DNA of 64,000 bases. It comes from Pedosphaera parvula Ellin514. GTDB taxonomy: Bacteria; Verrucomicrobiota; Verrucomicrobiia; Limisphaerales; Pedosphaeraceae. Shown here in pieces: positions 8,998 through 18,300 of this stretch. The notes beneath the pieces are model-generated. The model saw only the letters and a list, made by a program, of their open reading frames with translations, had not been told where the DNA came from and searched no databases. The position numbers and the translations under genes are program-made. The stretch spans positions 124,001 to 188,000 of the forward strand of contig NZ_ABOX02000002.1 of assembly GCF_000172555.1 (NCBI RefSeq), written 5' to 3'. Numbering within the stretch: the first letter of the stretch is position 1; every line of letters starts with the position of its first letter.

Positions 8998-10770
8998 ATG
9001 AAACACGCTTCTTCCTTCCCTCGATTCCTCAGCATCACTTTGCTCTCAGCGCTGTTGCTCGCGGGTTTCACCTGCCAGATCCATGCTGATGGTCAACTGG
9101 TCTGGAGTGATGAGTTCGATGGCAGCTCGATCAATACCAATCACTGGACGTTCGATATTGGCAACGGTCCTTCGGGACTTCCGGGCTGGGGCAATAATGA
9201 ATTGGAGTACTACACCAGCCGCCCCGAGAATGCCTTTGTCAGCAATGGTGTTCTGCATATTGTCGCGAAAAAAGAATCATATAACGGCCAAAACTATACC
9301 TCGGCAAAGCTCAAGACCACGGGCCTTTTCAGTAAACGCTATGGTCGCTTTGAATTCCGTGCCCGGTTGCCGCAGGGCCAGGGCTACTGGCCAGCTCTCT
9401 GGATGATGCCCCAGGATTCGCTCTATGGCGGGTGGGCCGCTTCGGGCGAAATTGACGTAATGGAAAATAAAGGGAGTGACCCGACAACCGTGCTGGGTAC
9501 CATCCATTATGGTGGACAATGGCCCAACAATCAATATTCCCACGGACCATCCTTTACCTTCACCGGAGTGGATTCAGTCACCAATTTTCACACCTATGCT
9601 TTGGAATGGTCCACTAATTTTGTAAAATGGTATGTTGATGGACAACTCTACGAAACCCAGACTTCATGGTGGAGTTCCGGAGGAGCTTCTCCGGCCCCTT
9701 TTGATCAACCCTTTTATATTATGATGAACCTGGCTGTGGGCGGCAATTTCGGTGGTAATCCAGACACCAACACCATTTTTCCCGGCGAAATGCAGATCGA
9801 TTATGTGCGCGTGTATGAGCTGGTTCCGACACCGGCCTCACAGCCTATTTTAAAGGTCAGGTTTGGTTTCGACGAACCGCCCGGCTCCATAACGTCTCCC
9901 AGCGATATTAATTCTGGTGGTGCAAATGTTATCCTGCAAATGGCAAACGGAGGCGGTGCCAACGCTGATTACCATGGCACCGATGCATCGGGTGTGGGCG
10001 GGACTGTCAGCGCGAGTCGGGCTCTGGATTTCTCATCAAATGGCGCGAGTCAGCCCGGCAATCCCGGGCCGATCGCCAGCACGACCAGCTCCAATCTCGG
10101 ATTCGGAACCATCACCAACTTTGTGTCTACGATTTGGTTCAAGCAGAACGCCGTGATGGCCTCCGGCGCCAATGTTGGCCCGCGGTTATTCATTCTCGGT
10201 GGCGGCTCGCCAAGTGACACCGGTATCACCAATAGCATAGGTTTGAAGTTTCAGACGGCCAATCAATTGTATTTCCAACTTAACGGCATCACGGTGCCTG
10301 CAACTTTCCCGACAAATTTGCCGGCGAATACGTGGGTGTTTGTAGCGGCGGTGTATGATGGCGCAAGCGTGTTTCTTTATGAAGGGACCGATACGACGCC
10401 CGTCAGCCAGGTGGCTTCAGCTGCCGCGGCCTCCCCGATTGATTTCGGCTCTAATGGCAGCCTGTACATCGGCAACCGGCAGAATCGGCAGCGCTCATTC
10501 AATGGATGGGTCGACGATTTCCGGTTCTACACCGGAAGCGGAGATCTGAATTTTGTTGAAAGCGTTCGTTTGCAGGAGGTGAATCCAACACCCGTCAGCA
10601 TAGCCATTCAATCCTTGAGTAATAACGCCATCAGGCTCATCTGGCCAAACGGCACGCTTCAGGCCGCAACCAATATCGTGGGAAACTGGGACACAATTAC
10701 GGGGGCGACTTCCCCCTACACGTTGACACCTGACGGCCAGCAGCAATTCCATCGGGTTAAATTGAATTAA
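8998..10770 (+). CDS. secreted GH16 endo-beta-glucanase (laminarinase-like) with LamG domain
   Basis: 590 aa from the ATG at 8998, which is followed at once by a signal peptide (hydrophobic LSITLLSALLLAGF, cleavage near IHADGQ); an upstream in-frame start at 8884 would only add a non-conserved tail. Residues about 32-275 form the GH16 domain: LVWSDEFDG, WGNNELEYYT, and the catalytic EXDXXE at E151-I-D153-V-M-E156, with E151 the expected nucleophile and E156 the acid/base. The start WSDEF and the EIDVME sequence point to beta-1,3- or mixed-linked glucan. Residues about 285-530 are a LamG domain closely resembling that encoded at 4330-5050 (DFSS, LGFGTITNFV, VDDFRFYTGSG). A short C-terminal beta domain ends HRVKLN. 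Extracellular enzyme; partner of the upstream binding protein and pseudopilin. Confidence 0.92.
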   Translation: MKHASSFPRFLSITLLSALLLAGFTCQIHADGQLVWSDEFDGSSINTNHWTFDIGNGPSGLPGWGNNELEYYTSRPENAFVSNGVLHIVAKKESYNGQNYTSAKLKTTGLFSKRYGRFEFRARLPQGQGYWPALWMMPQDSLYGGWAASGEIDVMENKGSDPTTVLGTIHYGGQWPNNQYSHGPSFTFTGVDSVTNFHTYALEWSTNFVKWYVDGQLYETQTSWWSSGGASPAPFDQPFYIMMNLAVGGNFGGNPDTNTIFPGEMQIDYVRVYELVPTPASQPILKVRFGFDEPPGSITSPSDINSGGANVILQMANGGGANADYHGTDASGVGGTVSASRALDFSSNGASQPGNPGPIASTTSSNLGFGTITNFVSTIWFKQNAVMASGANVGPRLFILGGGSPSDTGITNSIGLKFQTANQLYFQLNGITVPATFPTNLPANTWVFVAAVYDGASVFLYEGTDTTPVSQVASAAAASPIDFGSNGSLYIGNRQNRQRSFNGWVDDFRFYTGSGDLNFVESVRLQEVNPTPVSIAIQSLSNNAIRLIWPNGTLQAATNIVGNWDTITGATSPYTLTPDGQQQFHRVKLN

Positions 10771-10781
10771 GTATTTCCAAC

Positions 10782-10799
10782 CCTCATTGAGGCGTTTTT
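10782..10799 (+). terminator. possible weak rho-independent terminator after GH16 gene
   Basis: Eleven bases after the stop there is a short CCTC-ATT-GAGG hairpin followed two bases later by five T residues. The stem is only four base pairs, so this is a weak call made mainly on position. Confidence 0.3.
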
Positions 10800-10804
10800 G
10801 ATTT

Positions 10805-11139
10805 ATGAAGGTCACCATTGTGCTTTGCGTGCTTGGCGATCGCCTGCCATTCTTTGCTGAAGGAATGCAGCACTCGGTTGCCTTATCGTTCCGAGTTGGG
10901 TATCAAGCGCGAGTGCACAAACCTACGTTCCTCCTGCCAATCAGCGCGCAGATATCCTTCTGAATCTATAGGCTGGCGGTTTATACGTCAGGATGTCTTT
11001 GGGCGCAAAATAGCAGTTACGACGATTCCAGTGGGTTGGTGGTGAATCTGCCGCATACGTGGAACAATCTCGATGGTCAGGACGGAGGAAACAATTATCA
11101 CCGTGGAATTGGTTGGTACCGGACCATTATGCAGTGGAT
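10805..11139 (+). pseudogene. decayed 5' fragment of a GH2 (beta-galactosidase-like) gene
   Basis: No single frame is open, but reading across frames gives the start of a secreted family GH2 enzyme: a signal-peptide end (VPSWVSSASAQTYVPPA) running into QRADILLNL, then after a shift GWRFIRQDV, then after another shift AQNSSYDDSSGLVVNLPHTW and NNLDGQDGGNNYHRG with IGWYR, and after a last shift HYAVD. 'W.F...D......DSSW..VNLPHTWN..DG......Y.RG.GWYR' is the sugar-binding N-terminal domain of GH2 beta-galactosidases. At least three frame changes are present, and similarity stops about 10 bases before the 3' end of the convergent NRPS gene at 11148. I read it as a gene cut at a rearrangement junction and decayed since. 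The ATG at 10805 is the presumed old start. Confidence 0.6.
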
Positions 11140-11147
11140 CTTGGTCT

Positions 11148-14100
11148 TCACATCGATGTTCCAGGTGTAAGCCTCTTACCTCGGTCTGCAAGTGCCTGAG
11201 ATTCCGCTAGAGAAGTACTCAGCTCAGCACCCAGAATTTTAACATGAGGCTCTTGAATTATCGTCTCGTGGGCGCCAGGAATGATTTTCACTGTGACCCC
11301 CTTTTGCGAGAATTCGCTCCACCCATAGTCTGGCGCGAATGAGCAACGTAGCAGATGGACAGGACTGCGGAGCAAGGTGACGTGTCCTGGATAAACGGGC
11401 GGACGATAATTTACCAATGACCGAAAATGGGATTGCCAAAGCTTTTGTTGCTGCTCGGTATATTGAGATAAATCAAGCAAGTCATCGATCGACTTACCCT
11501 CCGGCCCTGATCCCGAAGGTAGTAAGATTCTTCGAAGTCCTTTTATCATCGAGCGCATTTTCCAGCGAAAGAATTCTCTTCGCTTTTCAGGAGTGGAACA
11601 CAAGGAGGCGCCGCACCGCATGCAAAGATTCCTTGCAAAGCGCAAGATCATGGCAGGCGTGTATCTGAAACGAGTGTAACTGGAATTCGGAGGGGTGGAA
11701 TTGATGAGTGCGAGCAGGGCGACTTTTTCTCCTTTCGCCAGCAACTGGCAAGCCATCTCATAAGCCACCACACCTCCAAAACAGTAACCACCCAGGTAAT
11801 AGGGGCCGTAGGGTTGGAAAGCCCGGAGATCCTCCACATATTGCGTGGCCATGACTTCGATGCCCTCAAACTCATCCTTTCCATCAAGGGCGCGGGATTT
11901 GAATGCAAAAACCGGTTGATCCTCCGGGAGGTGATGAGACAGGTTGTTGTAGCCCCAAAACATGCCGCCACCAACTCCGTGCACCAACATCAACGGGGGC
12001 TTGGTGCCACGCCGCTGAATTTCGACAATTGCTGATCCGGATGTCTGACTTGAATGACTGCGCAGGAGGAGCGCCACCTGTTCAATGGAAGGATTCTGAA
12101 AGAGAGCCGATACTGAAACTTTCCGGCCAAATTTCCTCTCAATTCTGGCCAGCAGCCGCACAGCAAGAAGAGAGTGCCCTCCCAGGGCAAAAAACTTATC
12201 CTGAATTCCGATCGGACGCATATTTAAAACCTCTTCCCAAACCAACTGTAACTGCCGCTCGGTTTCATTTCTTGGGCTTAATTTTTCATCCGACATTCCC
12301 GTGGAGGCATCAGGTATCGGCAGGGCAGGACGATCCACCTTTCCATTAGGCGTGAGCGGCAAGGCTCCAAGGAAGACAAAAAATGCCGGTACCATGAACT
12401 CGGGGATTCGCTGCTTTAGAAAGTTCTGAAGCTCCAGACTCGAGGCCGAATGGGATTGCCTGCAAACCAGATAACCTGCGAGTTGCTTAACGCCACCGGC
12501 GCCGGGGCACACTGTTACTATGCACTGGCGGATGGCAGGGTGTTGCAGCAACGTTGATTCAATTTCCCCCAATTCAATGCGGAACCCGCGAATCTTCACC
12601 TGTTGATCAATGCGTCCCAGGAATTCCAAATTGCCATCCGGCAGATAGCAGGCTAAATCACCAGTCTTGTACAAGCGTGCTTCAGGATTGGGAACAAAGG
12701 GATTGGGAATAAACTTTTGAGCTGTAAGTTCAGGTTGATTAAGATAGCCAAGCGCAAGACCATCGCCACCAATGTACAGTTCTCCCGCCACACCGATGGG
12801 GACTGGTTGAAGATTCGAGTCGAGCACATAAGTGGAGGTGTTCTCGATGGGACGGCCAATCGGTATGGATTCGACTTGCGCGGGCACACTACAGACAAGC
12901 TTGCAGGTGGCAAAAACGGTGGACTCTGTCGGCCCATATCCATTCAACAGTTCTTGTGGTGGGCCATTGCGCAGGACTTCCGCAGCCCACTTTGGTTCCA
13001 TGGCCTCCCCGCCGACCATCAGATGCCGCAACCCGCAGAAAATGCTCGGAACCTCCGAGACCAACTGATGGAAGAGACTCGTGGTTAAAAACAACGAAGT
13101 AATACCGTGATGTTGAAGATGGTTTTGCAATTCACGTGGTGAAAGCAGCACTTCAGTCGGGGTAATTACCAGCCGGGCTCCATTCAATAAAGCCCCCCAA
13201 ATCTCCCAAATTGCCGCGTCGAAAGAAGCATTGGTTGCCTGCGCCATGACTATGGATTGGTCCAGATGCACATAATCCGTGTTAAGCACGGTGCGGGTTA
13301 TGGCACGGTGCGGTGTGCAGACACCCTTTGGCTTGCCCGTGGATCCTGAAGTATAAATGACGTAGGCGAGGCGTTCACCAGTGCTGCCGGGAGCCGGATT
13401 GGTGAGGCTTTCCTCCGCGATTTCATCAGCCTCCTTATCAAGGCATATTGTTCGTGCTGAACACTCCTTAAATTCGTGGGAAAATTCTTCCTCGGTAATG
13501 ATCATCGAAGCCTTCGAATCGATTAACATGAATCCCAGTCTTTTCCTGGGAAAGCTTTGGTCCAGTGGTAGGTAAGCGCCACCGGCTTTTAAACAGGCCA
13601 GGAGCGCAACCACCATCCTAACTGAGCGCTCCAGGTAAACACCGACACATTGCTCTGGCTGAAGGCCGCACCTTTTCAGGTAATGAGCCAGCTGATTGGA
13701 GCGTTCATTCAACTCACGATAAGTAAGGCTTTCGTTGACATCAATAACGGCAATCGATTCAGGATAACGGGCCGCTTTGTCCTCAAACACCTGCGGGACC
13801 GAGATCCCACGGGGATATTCCTTACGCGTCTGATTCCACTCCACCAATATACATCGACGCTCCTCTTCATTCAGCATGGAAAAGTCATTCAACCGGCCGT
13901 CCGACTCCCTGGCGATACCGGCCAGCAGCATCTCAAAGTGACCGAGCCACCGCTCAATCGTAGTGCTATTGAACAAATCAGAGTTATATTCCATCTCCGC
14001 AGATAAAGCGTCTCCCGCATGGTTCATGGTCAACATCAGATCAAATTTCGCTGTGCCTGTGCCGACCTCTTGCAGGGTTACTTTCAATTCGGGAAGAACG

Positions 14101-15356
14101 ATCTTTTGTGCGAGCCCGGTTTGCAGAACGAACATGGTCTGAATTAAAGGAGTATAACAGGTTGTTCGTTTTGGCTGCAGCTCCTCAACCAGTTTTTCAA
14201 ACGGGAGCTCCTGATGCGCATAGGCCTTCAAAGTCGTGGTCTTCACCTCTTTTAACAGCTCGCGGAAAGTTGGATTCCCAACCGGCCGGCTTCTAGTTAC
14301 CAGGGTATTGATGAAAAAACCGATCAACCGTTCCGTCTCCAACAGGTGACGCCCTGCAATGGGGATCCCAACCAGAACATCCCTTTGTCCAGTGAGTCGA
14401 TGCAGAAACATTTGGAATGCGCCAAGCAGCAGCATGAAGAGGGTGACGCCTTCGCTTTGAGCAAGTTTTTGCAATGCCGACACAAGTTCCGGCCGTAACT
14501 GACGCACGCGTCGTCCTCCAGATGATGAAGGCACCAAGGGCCGGGGTTTGTCAACCGGCAGCTCAAGCAACTCGGGCGCGTCAGCCAATTGCTCCTTCCA
14601 ATAGGCAAGGTGCTCCCTCATGCTGGATTTATTGCTTTCCTCCCGTTGCCATGCCGCATAGTCAGCATATTGAATCATCAATTCAGGCAGCGTGGGCGGT
14701 TGAGAAACCAGCGCGGCTCCGTAAAAGCAAGCCATCTCCTGAAATAGGATGCCCAGGGAAAAAGCATCCGATGCGATATGATGTATGCTCACGAAAAGAA
14801 CATGTTCCTCCGGTGAAATTCTAAAGAGCACGCTACGAAGTAAAACGTCTCCTGACAGGTTAAAGGGCCGGCGAGCCTCCTCTTCCAGCCGAAGCTGCAC
14901 CTGTTTCTCACAGTCGCCGCCAGACTTTGTGCTTAGATCCTCCAAAGGCAGTTGGAAGGCTGCCGTTTCAAATACCTCCTGCCACGGCTCACCTTCGATG
15001 TTGATAAACCGCGTGCGCAATATCTGGTGCCGGTGGATGATTTTCGATATGGCATGCTGGAATGCGGATATATCTAATTTGCCGACCAGGCGTGCAGCCA
15101 TGGTCATGTTGTAGAGCGGGCTGTTCGGATGCAGTTGATCCAGAAACCAGAGCCGCTGCTGAGCAAAAGAAAGTGGTGCTGGTCCATCTGTGCGAACCGG
15201 AAATATTGTCTTTTCATCCCCATCAGTTTGCAATGCCCTGTGCACACGCTTTTCCAACAGGCGTTCCTTGGTAACGGAGGTGTCCAGGATGCGAGAATCA
15301 GTAATGTATGGCACGGTGATTTTATCTTTTGTCAGGCTTTCGGAGCAGTCACTCAA
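11148..15356 (-). CDS. non-ribosomal peptide synthetase, C-A-PCP-TE termination module
   Basis: About 1402 aa from a TTG at 15356 that overlaps the stop of the upstream gene (TTGAGTGA); GTG at 15314 is an alternative. The frame is open further, to 15548, but that would overlap the upstream carrier domain by 200 bases. Domains (numbered from the TTG): condensation about 55-480 with HHIASDA (both His and the Asp kept); adenylation about 490-1010 with YTSGSTGKPKG; PCP near 1040-1105 with the phosphopantetheine Ser in GGHSLL; thioesterase about 1130-1380. The binding-pocket residues I read by eye are DAWFMGGVF plus Lys, suggesting a hydrophobic amino acid, not firmly identified. The TE nucleophile elbow is GGYCFGG (Cys at about 1192, not Ser), the acid position 27 residues on is Asn (LINSTPP) instead of Asp, and the His is in PGAHET. 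As the last gene with a TE it should release the product. Confidence 0.9.
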   Translation of the reverse strand: MSDCSESLTKDKITVPYITDSRILDTSVTKERLLEKRVHRALQTDGDEKTIFPVRTDGPAPLSFAQQRLWFLDQLHPNSPLYNMTMAARLVGKLDISAFQHAISKIIHRHQILRTRFINIEGEPWQEVFETAAFQLPLEDLSTKSGGDCEKQVQLRLEEEARRPFNLSGDVLLRSVLFRISPEEHVLFVSIHHIASDAFSLGILFQEMACFYGAALVSQPPTLPELMIQYADYAAWQREESNKSSMREHLAYWKEQLADAPELLELPVDKPRPLVPSSSGGRRVRQLRPELVSALQKLAQSEGVTLFMLLLGAFQMFLHRLTGQRDVLVGIPIAGRHLLETERLIGFFINTLVTRSRPVGNPTFRELLKEVKTTTLKAYAHQELPFEKLVEELQPKRTTCYTPLIQTMFVLQTGLAQKIVLPELKVTLQEVGTGTAKFDLMLTMNHAGDALSAEMEYNSDLFNSTTIERWLGHFEMLLAGIARESDGRLNDFSMLNEEERRCILVEWNQTRKEYPRGISVPQVFEDKAARYPESIAVIDVNESLTYRELNERSNQLAHYLKRCGLQPEQCVGVYLERSVRMVVALLACLKAGGAYLPLDQSFPRKRLGFMLIDSKASMIITEEEFSHEFKECSARTICLDKEADEIAEESLTNPAPGSTGERLAYVIYTSGSTGKPKGVCTPHRAITRTVLNTDYVHLDQSIVMAQATNASFDAAIWEIWGALLNGARLVITPTEVLLSPRELQNHLQHHGITSLFLTTSLFHQLVSEVPSIFCGLRHLMVGGEAMEPKWAAEVLRNGPPQELLNGYGPTESTVFATCKLVCSVPAQVESIPIGRPIENTSTYVLDSNLQPVPIGVAGELYIGGDGLALGYLNQPELTAQKFIPNPFVPNPEARLYKTGDLACYLPDGNLEFLGRIDQQVKIRGFRIELGEIESTLLQHPAIRQCIVTVCPGAGGVKQLAGYLVCRQSHSASSLELQNFLKQRIPEFMVPAFFVFLGALPLTPNGKVDRPALPIPDASTGMSDEKLSPRNETERQLQLVWEEVLNMRPIGIQDKFFALGGHSLLAVRLLARIERKFGRKVSVSALFQNPSIEQVALLLRSHSSQTSGSAIVEIQRRGTKPPLMLVHGVGGGMFWGYNNLSHHLPEDQPVFAFKSRALDGKDEFEGIEVMATQYVEDLRAFQPYGPYYLGGYCFGGVVAYEMACQLLAKGEKVALLALINSTPPNSSYTRFRYTPAMILRFARNLCMRCGASLCSTPEKRREFFRWKMRSMIKGLRRILLPSGSGPEGKSIDDLLDLSQYTEQQQKLWQSHFRSLVNYRPPVYPGHVTLLRSPVHLLRCSFAPDYGWSEFSQKGVTVKIIPGAHETIIQEPHVKILGAELSTSLAESQALADRGKRLTPGTSM

Positions 15357-18300
15357 GTTGGGCCGTGACTTTCCCCTCCTGAACGGGTTGTATGAGTTGA
15401 GCGTCAATGACGCTGGCGAGTTCGCCAATCGTTGGGGACTCGAACATATGACGCAAGGTAAGCTCCACTCCAAATTCCTTCCGCACACGCGTGATGACCT
15501 GAGTGAGCAATACTGAATGACCGCCCAGGTCGAAAAAATTGTCATCACGGCCGATTTCAGTTAACGCAATGACCTCACACCATATTGACGCAAGTTTTTG
15601 TTCTGTCGGACTGAAGGGGGCTGCCAGCTTGGCCGGTTCCTCGGACCGGTTGAACTCCACCTTCGGCAATGCATCGCAATCTACTTTACCTGTGGTCGTC
15701 AGGGGCAAAGTTTGAAGGAAGACAAATCCAGTTGGCACCATTAATGCCGGAAGTCTTGACTGCAGGAATGATCGCAGATCGTTCGCAGTGATTGAGGAGC
15801 TGGAGCGACCGACAACATAGCTGACAATGCAGTCTTGACTGTTGGTGCCCTTCTGCACCAGCGAAAAGCTTTCGCTTACTGCGGGATGTTCTTCGAGCGC
15901 GAGCTTAAGCCTGGCCAGGTCCACACGGTGGCCGTTCAGCTGCGCTTGAACTTCCTGGTCCATTCGTCCCAGAATATCAAGCTCTCCTCCAGGCAAATAA
16001 CGCGCCCGCAAGCCGGTGCTATACACCCGATCACTTTGATCCTGCTGGATAGGATTCGGCAGGCATTTGACTTGCTCTGATTGAGGCTGAATTCCCAACC
16101 TGGCTTCTTCAGAACAACCTATGAACAGCTCCCCACGAACTCCGATCGGGCACAGCTCTCCGTATCCATCCAAAACATAAAAGCCGGCAACGGCATTTAA
16201 ATCGATCCGGCCCAGTGCATGCTGCAGGTTAGGCTGCTGAGTTTGTGGCAGGGATTCAATAGTTTCACTACTGGGACGCCAATCCTGCACCAGCTCTTTT
16301 TGCTCGGTGATGCTGAGCACTGAGAGCTGGCCAATGCGTCGATCCGGGTGACGGGTCATCTCAAGAAGCAGAGTTGCGAAGTGGTTAAACCATCTTTGAA
16401 TGGTCTCAGCTTTGAATAATTCGGCACTGTAATGACAGTCCATCTCAAGCTGTCCCTGACATTCCGTAAGACTGAAGCTCACATCGAATTGGGAGTAGCA
16501 ATAAGGATTAGGCGCAACTTTTGTATCAAGTCCCTCGAGCGCGAGAACTTCGCGCACCCAATTCAGATTGAACATGACGGACACCAAGGGCATGCGATTT
16601 GATTCTCGCGGCAGGTTCAGCTTCTGGAGCAGACTGCCCAAAGTGTAGTTCTGATGCTCGTGAGCACTTAGCATCAGGTTGCGAACCTGGCCGAGATATT
16701 CTGAAAGAACAGGGTTACCCTCAATGTTTAGACGCAGGGGAAGAAAATTAACACAGTGTCCCACCAATCGTTCCTCGCTTTTACCAGAACGGCTGGTCAT
16801 CGGCAGCCCTACAACGATCTCCGCCTGACCCGTCAGTCGATGCAACAATAAATAGTATCCAGCAAGGACTGTTGTAAACAACGTGCAGCGTTGCTTTTTA
16901 CTGAGATCTTTCAGCGCCTGGCATAGAGAACCATCAAGCGGCATCGACTGGCTCCCTCCCATAAAGTTTCTTTTTTTGGGCCGTACAAAATCAGCTGGCA
17001 ATTCCATTACCGGTGCTCCTCCGGAATATTGTTCCAGCCAGAATGCCTCTGCACGCGCTCGAGAGGGGCCCTGCCTGGTAATTTCCTGGTCCATAATAAA
17101 CTTGCCGAAGCCCAAGGGAGTTTCGCAGGGATCTGACTGCGCTGTTGCCTGGAACGAGTAACGCTCTCCTAATTCCTGCAGCAGGATACCAAGGGAACTG
17201 CCGTCGCAAATCAAATGATGAACTGCAAGCAGCAGGGTATGAGTTTCCGGCCCCAGCTTTATCAATCGCATGCGGAACATTGGACCATTCACCAGATCGA
17301 ATTGCTCGGTTACCGCATCTCTCTGCAATTTTGAAAGTTGTTCCCGTTGCGCTTCCATTGACAATGGAGATAAATCCATGATCGGCATCTGGACAGGTCC
17401 AGCGGCATGAATGAATTGAACATCTCCCACGGGTGAAAAAGTTATCCTGAGAGCCTCATGCCTCTCCACGAGCCATTCCATCGTGTCCAAAAGCACAGGA
17501 ACATTAAGTTCTCCCTGTAGTTGGATCATGACGGACTGAATGAACGCACATGAGACTCCGTCGGCCCTCTGAACCCCATACCAAATCTCTCTTTGGCCTT
17601 CAGTAAGAGGCAGAGTTTTACTGCTTTCTGTCCTTTTGGCGGCCTGAAGGTGTTCGGAGTGTACTCGAGGCTGGGCGCTCGAATGGGGTTCCATCCTTTT
17701 ACCACCTGACAAGTGATCCTGCTCCGAATCGATCTCAGGCCGGGCATGAAATGTAGACTCCTCCGGACGTGAAGTCTTGCCTTGAGAAGTCCGGGGCAGG
17801 GGAGAGGAATCGCCGGACTTGGACACTGGGCGATTTGCAAATGCATCAAACGATTCGAGCTTATCCACCCTTATCGAGGAGGTAAAAGGATTGCGTTTGG
17901 TTGGCGACTGAATCGTCGATTGCATCAAGGGTGGAGCCGAAGCCTTCGGCCTCGAAGAAAAATCTGGTTTGCTCTCAATTGCCTCCGCTTCCAATGGCTG
18001 CTTCTTAAAGGGAGACGTTGGCAAGCTTGCTCGTTGGCGCCTTTCCTGGGAATAAAATCCCTTCCAATTTATCTCCGTCCCTGCCAACCAAAGTTGGCCA
18101 AGCGTCCTCAACATCCCGGCAGTTTCCATTTGTGATATTTCGATGCCCTGCTGCTGGCTTCCAGGCAGCAATTCGTTTCCGCAAGTTAGGTGTTGGGAGG
18201 CGAAGATGCTTAACGTCCGACCGGGTCCAACCTCAAGCAGGATGCATCTCTCCTGGTTGTGCAGCTTCTCAAGACCTTCGGAAAAGCGTATCGGACTATG

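Noticed and set aside
15357-15548. Longer start for the terminal NRPS gene
   Set aside because: It would overlap the authentic carrier domain of the upstream gene by 200 bases and encodes a non-NRPS-like sequence.
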